64,000 nt of DNA from Promerops cafer (Eukaryota > Chordata > Aves > Passeriformes > Nectariniidae), in the NCBI GenBank assembly GCA_013398275.1, contig VZSE01014414.1, positions 248,001 to 312,000 on the forward strand, written 5' to 3'. Positions 23,263 to 35,211 of this stretch are shown in pieces. Every line of letters begins with the position of its first letter. Position 1 is the first letter of the stretch. Under the pieces are notes generated by a model. It saw only the letters and a list, made by a program, of their open reading frames with translations. It was not told where the DNA came from and ran no database searches. The position numbers and the translations under genes are program-made.

Positions 23263-25849
23263 ACCTTATAAACTGAGAACACAATTCAGCGTACAGAGGG
23301 AAGGCCTGTGGCTGAACCAGCAAACACACAGTAATTCTCAGCTGACCACAGGAACTTCAGAGCTTTATCACCTTCCTCTGCCTGATGCTTGCCATTCTTT
23401 ACACCTTTGGTGTCACCAGTCCCAGAAACTGAGGTTTCTCTGCTCACTTTTTTCCTGTTTTCCCTGTTTTGGTTACACTCTACACCAGGTTTATCCAGAC
23501 AAGGTTCTTGTCTTGCTTTTCTCTTTTGCTTTAAGGAGGAGTATTGGAGTATTGGGTGCCACTCAGTGGTGAAAGTCAGGTTAGAATGGGGTCCCTGAAC
23601 CAATGGACAAAATCCTGGCTGGGCTCTGTGATGAGGATGATGAACTCTGACATCTGGAGAGGACACCTCTCTCCTAACTCTGTGTTGTTATCACAGCAGG
23701 ATGGTCAAAGGACAAAATTACTTATCCCAATAACTCCAATTAAGTGAAATATTAATCTAAAATAGCCCTGTTTCTGAGTTAAGGAACTTTTATAGTTCTT
23801 TTTGGTTTTCTGTGCTTTATCTCATATTCTGTGCTCCTTGTTTGGTGTGGTCAGGCCTTGTTTCACTAAGAGAAAAAGGACAATAAATGAAAGACAATTA
23901 GCAGATTATTTATGAAAACTTTCAGGCCAAAAATTAGTTGAAAGCAGCAATTTGCAAGCGAAGTTTCAGATTCATTTCACTTTCTTTAGTGGATTTTAGT
24001 CTAGACTACCTCTATCTTTAGTAGCCACAGACACAGGGAAAACACATACTTCTCCAGAGACTGATGTCTAAGATGATTTATCTTTAATTGAGTGTCTCAC
24101 TGGGCCATAAACTGAGCACATCTTGTGCTTGGAATGATATGTATGCCTAAATGATTAGGATCTACAATTATTAGCAGTAAAAGCTGATATTCCTTGGGTT
24201 ACCATGACATGCAAAGCCTGTTTATGTTGGGGAAGCTGAGTCAAGCTTCACTTCAGAAATCTGTACCCACACATCCACAGCAGAGGGCCCCTTCCAAAAC
24301 TGCTCCTGGAAGGTCTTTACCTTGCCTGTTCTTAAAAATTCCAGTAATGGAGCATCCCTCACATGTGGGTGACTTAATTCTATGCCTACAATAATTTTGT
24401 GGTGAATTACTCCTCTGAATAGAGTATGTCCGTTCCTTCCCCTTTAAGCAGAATTTTTAAAGTTTTTAACTAATGTTTTTTTCATCTTTAAAGACCAGAA
24501 TAAATATGTTGCTCACCTCGTTTGACTTCCTGACAGCAGTTGTCCCCTCTATTCCTGTATTTAGCATCCAAATACAGTACATACATTTCATAAGGACGAC
24601 CAACCTTTAATAAATTTCACCTTTAAGTGAAATCCAATCAAGATTCTGATTTATGTGTTATTATTTTTTTTAATACAGAAAATTTGAAAAGTGAATGTAA
24701 AATTAGGAAGTATTTTCCCCCAGAATTATGTAAACAGTACTGTTAACTCTATTGCTCCCAGCCACTGATCTGCTGCTCTGACCTTGTAATCAGAGAAGAC
24801 TCTGAGCCCTGCATTTGTCTTTGAAGGCTGCTAATAATTAAATCCTATTGTTTCACTGAAACAGAACATGACTCTCCCAATTTGTAACCAGAAGCAGTAT
24901 AGCTGCACTGAACAATGTTGGATAAACATGCCCTTCAAAGATCAAAGGATGTAGGGCTATGTCAATTAAAAAGAAGAAAAAAAAAACATATCGGCACAGC
25001 TAAACTGCTGTTTCTCAGCAGCTTGGTGCGGGTGCAGATCTGAGGCTGCCTGGGTTGCTTTGCTTTCATTTCACAGTCTCAAGGGTATCCTTATTCCCCC
25101 CAGTGCCTGGGGAAGCTGGCACACCCAGATGTGAGCTGAGAGTCTGCGGGCAGAGGGAGAGAGTACCCCCCTCATCCCTAATTAAACGTTCAAAGGATTC
25201 GTGCTCTCTCCAAGCAGCACATCTTTGTGGCATTAAATAAAAATGGGCCTCAAAGAGAAAACAAACGCACACACAATGTGCTCAGCAAGGCAGTGGGCAA
25301 GAGGATAACGGGGGGATGGTGGATTTGGAGTGATGCTGTTTGCTTTTGTTCCTTCCCTGTGAGAGCCCTTCTGAGCTCCCTGGATTTCCATCAGAGAGTT
25401 CACCACCCCCTGTGCCAAACAGAGACTCAACTTGATGCCACTTTGGCCGTGCAGCTCCAAGAGGAGACAGGAGAAACCCTGGTTTGCTTAAGGAGTTTTC
25501 CCCTTCCCAGGAATGTCCGAGTGATTTATGGCCAGCAAAGCCTCTTTAATTAACGGGACTCTCACTGGCTGTTTCCTGGTGGCCCAGAAAAGAGGAAAAC
25601 TTGCAGCAAATGAGTCCCAGCCATGCCTTGGCTTTGTCTGTTCTGTATTTCACAGCTTTTCCTCTCTCTGCTGAACAATTTCCCTGGACATGAAGACTCC
25701 CTTGCTGAAATGTCTCTGCTTGTGCAGGGACAGGTCACTGCTGGAAGGGCAGATCCCACTCTCCATGGCCTGATCCCTCTGGTAGGTGTTGTGGGGCCCA
25801 GTGCATCCACATATCTGTGTCATAAACTTCTCAAGTGTCTCTTGCCAAG
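23263..25849. other. Non-coding, no gene seen
   Basis: 2.6 kb of unique sequence. A CpG-retaining block lies at 24,990-25,290. Frames reach 126 codons (23,286-23,666, minus) and none is recognisable. Confidence 0.55.
24990..25290. promoter_or_regulatory. Candidate conserved enhancer-like block
   Basis: CpGs persist in ATCGGC, GTGCGGGTG, CTGCGGGC, AACGTTC, TTCGTGC and AACGCAC, interspersed with CTAATTAAACGTTCAAAG (homeodomain plus TCF/Sox-like cores) and GGCATTAAATAAAAATGGGC. The composition resembles vertebrate conserved non-coding elements. No coding frame explains it. Confidence 0.22.
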
Positions 25850-26055
25850 ACCAAAGAAATTCTTCTCTGTGAAGGTGGTGAGGCCCTGGAAGAGGCTGCC
25901 CAGAGCAGCTGTCACTGCCTCTGGATCCCTGGAAGTGTCCAAGGCCAGGTTGGATGGGATTTGGAGCAATCAGGAAGATGTCCCTGCCCATGGCAGGAGG
26001 TGGAACTGGATGATTTTCAAGGTCCCTTCCAATCAAAGCCATTCTATGATTGTTC
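25850..26055 (+). mobile_element. CR1 LINE, 3' end
   Basis: About 205 bp of the CR1 3' end. The ORF2 C-terminus reads KKFFSVKVVRPWKRLPRAAV and then SLEVSKARLDGIW, which lie within the 160-codon plus-strand frame at 25,623-26,105. The rest of that frame is unrelated flanking sequence. The tail block is CAAGGTCCCTTCCAATC, followed by ATTCTATGATTG. The ORF2 remnant is non-functional. Confidence 0.92.
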
Positions 26056-29000
26056 CAGTGCATGTGTATGGATATGATCCCCCATGTTCTGGATGGCAAA
26101 AATGAATTTGATTTGTTTTCGTTTTAGACGAGGGGCAATTGAGGAGTATGCGAACCAGAAAGGTTAAAATCATGCTGGAATCTTGCAGCAGAGCTTGTAG
26201 ATAGAGTCTTATAGATGCCACTGTGCTTTCTGCTGCAGATTGTGTTATCTCAGCTTCAGAGGGGATGAATAAGCTCCAGCTCTGGTTGTTGGGGTTTTTT
26301 TCTTAATCAGAGTTTTTTATTAGGTTAATGCAATATAAAAGCATTGTATAAAGCAGGTCTTCAAATGCTCCCTTTCTACTGCAAATGGAAAAGGCATTTT
26401 TATTCTGAGAATGAGGGCATTTGTTCCTTTTACCTCTTGTACCTCTGGACTCCAATGCTTCTATTATGTGTGTCTGGACTTAGGTCTGGACTTTATTGGT
26501 TCAATGAGAAGAATGTAAAATATGTAATATTGAACCTATGTGCAAGAGAGTTCCCTAACCCAGGCTCCTGCTTCAGAATTACAGGTATTTCTTGTTTGTT
26601 TGCTGCTCTTCTTGGTAAAGCAGAGCTATTCCATCCTAATCCCTGTTTATACTCCATTTTTATTTCCCAGACAATACCATTCCACCTCAGTGAATATTTT
26701 GCAGTTTCCTTGAAATAAATCACTCTCTCCACCTTCCTGTCTACTAAAGACAAAACCTTATTGTAATGAGTTAAATTCCAGTATCAGCTAATCTGAGGAA
26801 AGAACTTGGCCCATAAAGTTTGACAAATGATGATCATTTTAAAAAATAAAATGTACACATTGTGTCTAAACACAATTGACCTCATTTCTCTCAGCTGTCC
26901 TGGTGTTCAGCTGTTTGGAAAGTTTCCTCCAGGGGAAAACCTTTATTAAATGATTTGTGTGTCTTTTACATTTTGTTCCAAATTATCTGGCTCCCTCATT
27001 TTATTTCTTCTTCAGGCTGGCTGCTTGCTACAGCTAATTTGGTTGTCCTTGCTGGGACTACCATAAATACTCCTTTCCAGTAGTACTTTGCAAGCTGAAT
27101 TAGTCAAGTGATCTTGGCTACAGCATCCAAGAAAATACTCAATGAGATTAAACGCAGCTAGAATTTTATGGTTGGAGACACCAGCTTAAAGTCATCCATA
27201 AAGGAGCATGAACAAAAAAAAAATGCTGACATGGCCAAAAAAACATTTCATAGATGCTAAAATTGTGACCTTCAGGATTGTGTTTGAAGGGAGAACTGTT
27301 CTCTCACTTCTCTCCCTGCAACCACTGTATTAAAGTGTGACACCCTCTGTGGAGCTGGTAACGAGGAGCCCTTCATAAAAATACATGAAATATCAGATGG
27401 AAAACAAGGAGGTAAAGCCTGGCCTGCAAATTGAAAGACAGAGCACTGAAGCCTGCAGGAGCCTCTGGGTATTCTGGGTCTGCCTGTGGAGCAGAGGAGG
27501 TGACATCCTACCTGGGCTAAGTGGTACCAGAGTCACCAAAACAATAGAAAAAGTTGTTTCTTCATCTCCATCTTTGCTCTTATTTCACCCTGGCAGCACC
27601 TGGAGATTTAACCTGTGCAGGACTGTGGCTCTTGGGTGGAAATTGTTGCTGGATAAGTCTGCTGTTGGCTCAGGGTGGCATATATTTACCATTCCCCCCA
27701 AAATTTGTGGTTATCACCAGGCAGACTGGCTCTGTAGTTGTCCTTAAAATAGTTTTATGTCTTTCTGTCATGAGTTTGAAGCTCCTGATTTTATTTAAAG
27801 TTCTATAAACACTTCATTCATCAAAACCCAACTCCAGAGTAGCAGAGGGTGATAACAGGGCTGTAATTATTTCTGATTAGGTGGAATGGATGAAGACATT
27901 TCTGTCAGAAATTCCCTTTTAAATTTTTTTTTCCAGCCATGCTCCAGTTAGAACATTTTATTTCAGCATTTCTGAAAGTAAATATACCTCCTTTTCTGTT
28001 GTTCAATAGTTGTTTTCAAGTCTGAAAGTTCCACTGCTCCATTTAAAAGGGCTACAAAAATCATTACAAATGCCCCATTATCCATACAAAATGTTTTAAC
28101 TTGAAACATCTCTTAATTAATTTTAAAAAATGCTTTTTTCCCTTCTAAGTTGATCTTATACGACTCTCCTCCCTTCATGCCCCCAAAACAGAGTTTTCAA
28201 AATCATAAAATCATTATTTTTAAGGTTAAATCAATTACTCTTACAGTTTGCTCAACCCTTTTGAGATGTGGTGGACTGAGCTACTTTCATGTCAAGATTG
28301 ACTTTAAATAAAGAAGGTTTCTAATACTAAATTGAAAAGGCTCAGACTTTATCCTAGTGAAAAAGGTGATTGGGACCTGAGAAAAGTCTTAAAATATCAG
28401 AATTTCTTGTAGAATTAGAAGTCTATATTTCTTTAACTCTCCTGCACTACACACAGGATAGATAGGTCTTTATTTTCACAAGATCTTTCTTGATGTTAAA
28501 AGGTAAGTCTACTCATCTTAAAATAAACCTGGAAAATTCCAGGGTGAAGAAATGCATGAGACAGCATAAACATGATCTGAGACATTTTGGATACAAGCAA
28601 CAATTCCACTTTTCTTGTAACAGATGACACTGCTTGACATTAGAACAAGAAGTACCTGTTGCCTGTGCTGTAAAATCTCTTGCAAATAGCTTCTGACTTG
28701 TGGCACTGATATAAAGGCTGTTTTATGGAGCTTACCCAACCAGCTTTGCTATGTCAGGTTATCACAGATACATTTTTTTTCCAATTCATTTTGAGACCAG
28801 CTGCTGCTAAGAGGCTGTAACAAGGGTTGTAACTTGCTCCTTTCACTTCCATTCAGACAGTTTGAATAAACCCCCATTTCAGCTTTTTATGGGCCCTCTT
28901 TCCATTATGCCTATTTTATTTTACTTTTCTCCACAGGGATCGAGCCACTTTATTCAGGTCATTTTCTGCAATATCATGTTAACCCATTAAAATGTCAGAT

Positions 29001-30123
29001 AATTTATTGTCCATTCAGTCCACCTGCCTGTCCTTTCCCCTTAAAAAGCACAATCATTTCTGTGAGCTCTGCGTTCCCCTGCCTGTTCAAAGGGCCTCGT
29101 GGTTGTCCTCACTTTCTCATTAAATCTCACCCAAGAGCAGTTGCCTTGGAAACCAGGGAGTTGATCCAGCAAAGGGGCTGAGCATCTTCACCTTGCCTTG
29201 ACTTTGGTGGGAGGTGAGGCCATTCAGCACTTCTGAAAGGAGAGTTTAGTGCAAGGCCAGCAGAGAAACCACCAACTGCAGTTTTCCTCTAGTTTCAGGA
29301 TGATGGGAAGTGATGCTGCTCCTCTCACAGCTCCCGCGTGAAGTGCAGGAGTCAGGAGGGTGAAACAGCTGATGCTTTTCTGGCATCTGTGAAACCATTC
29401 GAAGACATTTTGGAAATGCAAATGCATTCTAAATACTATTCAAATGAGCAAACTTCTTCTGAAAGTCTAAGACAACCCAACTTTCCATCTGGGCTATTTA
29501 TAAAGTGCTGGTGCATTTGTAAGGGAGCTACCAGGGTTGTTACAGATTTGGAATAAGAAACTAGTTTGGATGAAAAACAAGAAAAGAAAATCAAATAAAC
29601 AGTACATCTTAGATGGTTTTTGAGAGGAGAGACAGCATCCTTCCAAGGACTCAGCCAATGAAAGCACTGAATCTTAATGTTTCCGAGGAAAGCACAGCAG
29701 GGTTTGGAAACTTGCCAGTGAAGAAATGAAGATTGCCGTGATAATCACAGCAAGAGAGAACTTGTGGAGACAAACCATACCCTGAGAACAGAGCTGGCTC
29801 TGCTCAGGCCACCAGCTCAGCCCTGGATCAGGATATGTGATTCCATGAAGCCTTCAGACCTCCCTATGAGCCCTTTCCAGGCTCACCTGGCTCCATATGG
29901 AGCCATTCCTTGGATCTCAACCTCGATGTAGGTGCCAGGAGCACTGGTCAAGGTCAAGAAGAGCAGAGTGTCTACCAAGCCTACGCAACCCCAGGACAAA
30001 AAGAGACCTCTGCAGGATCACAGTCTCCTGGAGACAGCAAATCCTGCCTCAGTCTTGGCTGGAGGTCTCACATGCTTCATTGAAGCTTGCTCCTGGTCTT
30101 TGCTGGGACTGAAAAGTCCATGT

Positions 30124-30149
30124 GGGAAACATCTGGGAAGATGTTTCCC
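30124..30149. repeat. Perfect 10-bp inverted repeat, 6-bp loop
   Basis: GGGAAACATC (30,124-30,133) and GATGTTTCCC (30,140-30,149) are exact reverse complements separated by TGGGAA. No T-run follows and no RNA gene is recognisable, so this is probably a chance or protein-binding palindrome. Confidence 0.85.
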
Positions 30150-31579
30150 TTCTGGCTGAAGGTCATGCCAGGCTTTTCTCCTCTTCAGACTTAATGGAAC
30201 CTTTTACTCTCAAACCAAGGTTTGCTCCCATGGGGTCACAAATCTTTCGCCCTCCAAGGAGTATCCCCATCTTCTCACCCAGACACAGCGTGCAATGCTT
30301 GGACTCTCTTTTCTTGATGCCAGCTTGGAGTGGTAAATGCTCAGACAACTTCTGGTGATCCCAGGTTGTTTCAGATATCAAATTCGATCAAGACATTTTG
30401 TAGAACATCTCCAGAAATATTTCTCCCGACTCCTTCTCTTGATATTTTTGGTGTTCATTCCCAACAAAGTTTTTATTTGTTTTGTTTTCTTGATGTTCAG
30501 TTGTGCTGTATTTTATAACAGCAAATAAATTCCTGAAGGTCAAAAGGATTTCTTTTTCTTTTAGATGGAAAGGCATTTTTGAACTTGAGAAAATGAGCAC
30601 TGGAAAGAAATCTGAACTAAAAACCCGTTTGAGAAGTAGAACCTTCTTCTTTTACATGTGTCCATCTGAAATCCTTTCTAACTAAAAGCAGTTTGTTACA
30701 AAATTCCGTGCTACAAACTGGCAAACCTTCCCACATAAAGATGAGAGAGCAAAAGAAGAACTTTGCCAAGTCACTTGATGCATTTCTTCAATTTCCTCAT
30801 GTCTTTGTGTCCATGTGCCAAGCTGGTGTTTTTAAAGAGAAACAAAAATGACTTGAAGTTTATATTTTGGTCGTGTCTAGAGACACTAAATGGCATTAGA
30901 GCTACTGGCTAGTGGGTGCTGTAGGAGAAACAAGGAAATTACTTTTCCTGCCTTGAAATCTTTTCAGTTGGGACACACACAAAAAAGGCTTCTAACTCAA
31001 GCTAACATACACTGTTCCCTACCTTACAGAATTAGTTGGTGTTAAATGTCTCTCCCTTCCACCCTTTCCCCATCATTTGCATCATTGCCAGATTTTCTTC
31101 CAGAGACTGTTCCTTGAAAGAAAGCAAAGAAGCAACTGCAGAAACTGAAAAAACAGGTAATAGGGAGCAGCTTTCTAATACTCAAAGCAAGGACAAAATA
31201 AAGTCAGGGCAGTCCCACCTGCAAAGAATTCACTGTTACCATCCCGACAGTGCAGCACTGGCCCCTCCCTTGGTGTTGACTTTATTCAACAGCAGGAAAC
31301 TCCCAGAGCATTCCCAGCCCTTCTGGGTCATGGATCTGAATTCCTTGCCCTGCTGTACACTGATTTTCTCTCCCATCTTGGGCAAGCTCAGATTCAATCC
31401 AGTGTCCAGACCCACCTTGAAAATAAGGATATATGTATCTCTGAAGTGCAAAACGTTTGGACAAAAGTCTCTTGCTCACAGTAGATGGACTGGGGAGGAG
31501 GCAGGTTTGGATTCCTGTGTTGCAGGGATTTACACCTCCAAAAGAGGCTTTTAGTGCTGAATAATAACATGCTTCTAAT

Positions 31580-31800
31580 TAAGGCTGTTGCTGTAAAATC
31601 TCTAATCTGATAACACAGTGTGCAGGAAGCAAGCAGACATCTGTTCCTATGAACACATCAATATTAAGGTGGATTTTGGATGCAAAACTCTCCCCATGCT
31701 GTTTAATAATGCCACTGGCAGAAGAGATCTCCCGCCTTAATATCTGGCAGCAAATGTTTTGCAACAGGGCCGTGTATTCCGTGGAGGATGGTGTGAACAT
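31580..31800. promoter_or_regulatory. Candidate conserved enhancer-like block
   Basis: Contains TCTAATTAAGGC, ACATCAATATTAAGG, TGTTTAATAATGCC and CCGCCTTAATATCTGG with CpGs in TCCCGCC, GGCCGTG and TTCCGTGG. The mixture of homeodomain cores and surviving CpGs in unique sequence suggests constraint. This is inference from composition. Confidence 0.25.
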
Positions 31801-32909
31801 ATGATCTAATTTTCCCTGGCAAAGCGTCCATCATGCATGTGAAATTTCTTGAGGAAGACAATAACCCCTCCCATCCATGAAATCAGGTTGATGGGTGAAC
31901 AAGACTCGGTGGGGACAGGAGCACTCTCACCTCCAGCGTTACCATCTGTGGCCTTCTTTCGGGATTTCTTAAGTGGGAAATATTTGGAGCTGGGTGAGAC
32001 CTTCTGAAACAAGAGCCTACCTGGCTAAGATAACCCACCTGGCTTAAGGTGTTGGTCCCTACAGTGCCCAGGTACATTTTAGCCCCTTTTGTGCTCTGAG
32101 GGTCTCAAAGCTATTCCTGAAGGGAAGTAGGGTAGTTCAGGACTGACTTTTCCAGAACAGCCCAAATTCTGTCCTGAGTCAGCGATTCATCTCCACCACT
32201 ATGTCAAGCAAATCCCTTGTGGTATTTCACAGATGTAGGCTCCCCAGGTAGTCCTTTTTCCCTCCAACAGCTTGGTCCTCAAAGTATTAAAAGCCAGAAT
32301 CAGACTCTTCATATTTAGCTGTCCTCAATGCCTTTTTCTTCCCTGAGTTTTTCCTGCTGCTTTATTCGACCCCATGTAACATTATGGCATCCACATCCTC
32401 CTGAGAAAAATATTGCAGAATTTGGTACAGATTCTGAGAAGAGCTACACATTTCTCCTCTCCTAGGATCCCACTGGCATCTGCCAGTTTAATTTGCTGAA
32501 AGCTTCAGCCTTGTACACTTTTTCTGGAGATCAGTAAAAGTTCCCAATGCTCAGCAGCACCAGTGGGTGACCATCTCTTACAGAAACCCATCCTGCACTA
32601 TAAACAGGTTAATTTTGACTGTTTATTTTGGGTTGGCTGCAAAGTGCACTTCCTACAGGTACACAGAACCGTCAGGTTTCTGTCAGATTTTTTTTTTTTC
32701 CCATTAATTTTGTTTTCTTCTATGCAAACAGGGAAGCAGTTTCTGATTCTGGCACACAGATGTCTTGGTGCCAGGGCCCAGCCCCTAGAAATAACTTTGT
32801 TGCTTACACCCAACACCAGACTTGCTGGTTTTACCAGGAATGGAAGAGGAAGTTCGATTAACCCCACAGAAGAGGTGATAAAAAGAATCCCCCAACCCAT
32901 ACTGAAACA

Positions 32910-33208
32910 CTCTCCACAGCTCCCTGACAGGAGGGAGCAGCCAGGTGGGGGTCAGGCTTTGCTTGCAGGCAACAAGGGGCAGGACAAGAGGAAACTGGCT
33001 CAAGTTGCACCAGGGGAGATTTAGGTTGAATATCAGGAAAAATTTCTTCACTGCAAGCTGGTCAAGCACTGGAATCACCAGTTCTGGGGAGATTTAAGAG
33101 CTGGATGTGGATGTGGCACCTGGGGACATGATTTAGTGCTGGCTGTGACAGTGCTGGGTTAATGGTCAGACCTGGTGAACTTTGAGATCTTTTCCAACCT
33201 AAATGAAT
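32910..33208 (+). mobile_element. CR1 LINE, 3' end
   Basis: About 300 bp. It begins in the ORF2 block CTCCCTGACAGGAGGGAGC, continues to GGGGAGATTTAGGTTGAATATC and GTCAAGCACTGGAATC, then a diverged 3' untranslated part, and ends TTTTCCAACCTAAATG near 33,190-33,206. It resembles the copy at 6315-6872 in its 3' end, so the two may belong to the same CR1 subfamily. The 177-codon frame beginning at 33,175 starts in this tail and runs into unrelated DNA. Confidence 0.9.
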
Positions 33209-34289
33209 CCATGGGAGAAGGAGCAGAGGCTCCATGCAGAGCCAAGGGACACAACTGTCCTTCATTTCAGATCCCAGCTTTGACACCAGGTTGTCATGTG
33301 ACATTGAGCATCATGCATTTTGGATTTTTAATACATGAACAGAGCAAGAAGAAGAGAGTTGGCAGCAGAAGAGGAGACAAGAGTGCAGTAACACTGAATG
33401 ATCAAGCAAGGCATGTCTTCAGAGCAAAAAAACCCCTGTTCAAACCTGTGTCAGATTTAAAGATTTGCACTTCTCAGCCATCAGAGTTACACAGGGGGAT
33501 AGACTGGCAGATATATTATGTAAATAAGGATCAAAATACTTGCACATCTGCTTCAATCCAATTTTCTCAGCTTTTTAAAATCGTAATTGCAAGTGTGGGT
33601 ATTACAGCTCAGACACTCAGATGGTTTTGGGCATCTACTTCCCACACTCCAAGAAAAATATATCAGAGCACAGGACTAACAAGGAGTGAGGTGCTTCACA
33701 GCAGTTAAGGGCAGAATGCAAATGTAATACAGCTGCTTTTCTCTGTTCACTTGGAAAGAGGCTCCAACCCAAGGTTTCAGATCCAGGAAGGACTCAGCAT
33801 GCCTTGGGGAACTCCCAGACACTGGCTATTTGTCACACAGCCAGCCTGTCTCTTCTGAGTCCACGAAAAATATGTAATAACACAGCCTAATAAGTGGTAT
33901 TGCCTCATGATTGTGGTTTTTTAAAAAAGAAAACTTGTTAAAGTGGTGGCTTGCTTGCAGCTCTGATGACAACAGGGTAGAGCAAGAAACGAGCTGAATG
34001 CACAGTGAGGAGGCACGTGGCAATTTGGAGTGGGGAATTGACCCCTTAGGGCTTGGTTCTAGAAGCACTCGTGAGCCACTTTACTCATTTGTCACTTCCC
34101 AGCAGAACAGCTCAGCAGAGGCAAGGATAGCTGGACCCCAAATTCCTTGCAGATCCACCTGTGTACATGGTTTGTGTGAGTTTCAAAGTTCCAGAAAAGC
34201 AGTTTGTTTGAGTGATTGCTGGCAGCAGTGCAGCATCACGTAACAAAGGGGAGCTGGGTACAGGCACTGCAGAAAAGTACACAGCACCA
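33209..34289. other. Non-coding, no gene seen
   Basis: Unique sequence that includes most of a 177-codon plus-strand frame (33,175-33,708), the longest in the window. It has no hydrophobic, cysteine or repeat pattern, and its start lies in a CR1 tail. I regard it as chance. Confidence 0.5.
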
Positions 34290-34475
34290 GACATGACAAA
34301 CTGATGGAACAGGTTGTCCAGAGAAATTGTGGATCCCTGGAACTGTTCAAGGCCAGGGTGGATGGGGCTCTGAGCAACTTGGTCCAGTGGAAGGTGTCTC
34401 TGCCCTTGGCAGGGGTGTGGAACGAGACAACACAAAAATCCCTTCCAACCCAAAAGAATGACGTGATATTATGAC
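34290..34475 (+). mobile_element. CR1 LINE, 3' end
   Basis: About 185 bp: GATGGAACAGGTTGTCCAGAG, then CCTGGAACTGTTCAAGGCC, then GGATGGGGCTCTGAGCAAC and AATCCCTTCCAACCC, with an eroded tail (GTGATATTATGA). It is a dead 3' fragment. Confidence 0.88.
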
Positions 34476-35191
34476 AGAAACAGAGCCTCTTCTTGCCCCT
34501 GTTGCCTGGAAAGGCTGGGTCAGTGTGCTACAGCCTCTCCATCCACCTGCCAGTCTCCCTCTGTCTGTGTCAGGGACAAAGCCATGGGGGGACAGATGGG
34601 TCTGACCTGCCCAAGCCCCTTCTCAGCCCTGTCTCCATCTTGCATTAAATGTAATTACAGACCTAAACTATCTCACCCAAGGACATCAGATCCACAACTC
34701 ACCAAGGTCAGCACCACTGAGATCTGCAAAGAGAAGAGCATAACTGGCTCTGGTCTTTCCCAAAACTAAGAGAAACAGCCAGAAACCTTTGCTTCTACAG
34801 CGACCCTTGGCAGCTTTGGTGGTTTTTGCTTTTTCCCCCCTGAACGAGGTGAGAGTGGATGTTTTTGCATTAGTAAGACATTTCCACAGGAAAACAAGCT
34901 GCCCACTGTCACACCAAGAGCCTGTGCCAGCACTGCTGGGATCTCCAGCGGGTCACACCACATGTAAAATTCATGAGGCTCTATCTGCATCTGAGGCACT
35001 TGTGCAGCCCAGCTGGGGCTGGGAATGGCTCAGGCAGCTCCCAGACCATCTCATCTGCCCAGCTTCCAAAAGGTTCCCTTCACTCCGAAGCCAGGCAAGA
35101 CAGATGAAATCCCTGCTCCCCCAAATGCACGTCTCCACGAAGAGCTTTGCTCCTCAGAGCCAAGAACACTGAACTCTTACCTTTCATTTTG

Positions 35192-35211
35192 ATGGTTTCC
35201 ATGGAAACCAT
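35192..35211. promoter_or_regulatory. Perfect 20-bp palindrome, RFX X-box type
   Basis: ATGGTTTCCATGGAAACCAT is its own reverse complement. Its core GTTTCCATGGAAAC fits the inverted-repeat X-box (GTNNCC-ATGG-NAAC half sites) bound by RFX family dimers, which regulate ciliary and other genes. It sits in unique sequence, not in a repeat. The flanking ATAAAATTAAGC adds a homeodomain-like core. Motif match is direct; function is inferred. Confidence 0.6.

Larger units (their letters stand above)
26056..32909. other. Non-coding, no gene seen
   Basis: 6.9 kb without a recognisable transposon or gene. Frames are at most 172 codons (31,036-31,554, plus), with no domain and an unconvincing composition. 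A 10-bp-stem hairpin lies at 30,124-30,149 and an enhancer-like block at 31,580-31,800. T-runs occur at about 28,770 and 32,689. The region 28,780-29,130 carries TTTTATGGGCC and CCATTATGCC, which resemble posterior homeodomain sites. Confidence 0.55.

Noticed and set aside
22935..23276. Lys/Asn-rich plus frame and Phe-rich minus frames resembling low-complexity or membrane proteins
   Set aside because: Translation of an AAAC/A-rich simple repeat.
25623..26105. 160-codon plus-strand frame
   Set aside because: Only about 60 codons are real CR1 ORF2 remnant. The remainder is unrelated flanking sequence read by chance.
31036..31554. 172-codon plus-strand frame
   Set aside because: No recognisable motif or family and random-looking composition. 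No supporting promoter or poly(A) context.
33175..33708. 177-codon plus-strand frame, the longest in the window
   Set aside because: Its start lies inside a CR1 3' tail, it has no domain, leader or repeat pattern, and it shows no splice or promoter context. Length alone is compatible with chance in 64 kb.
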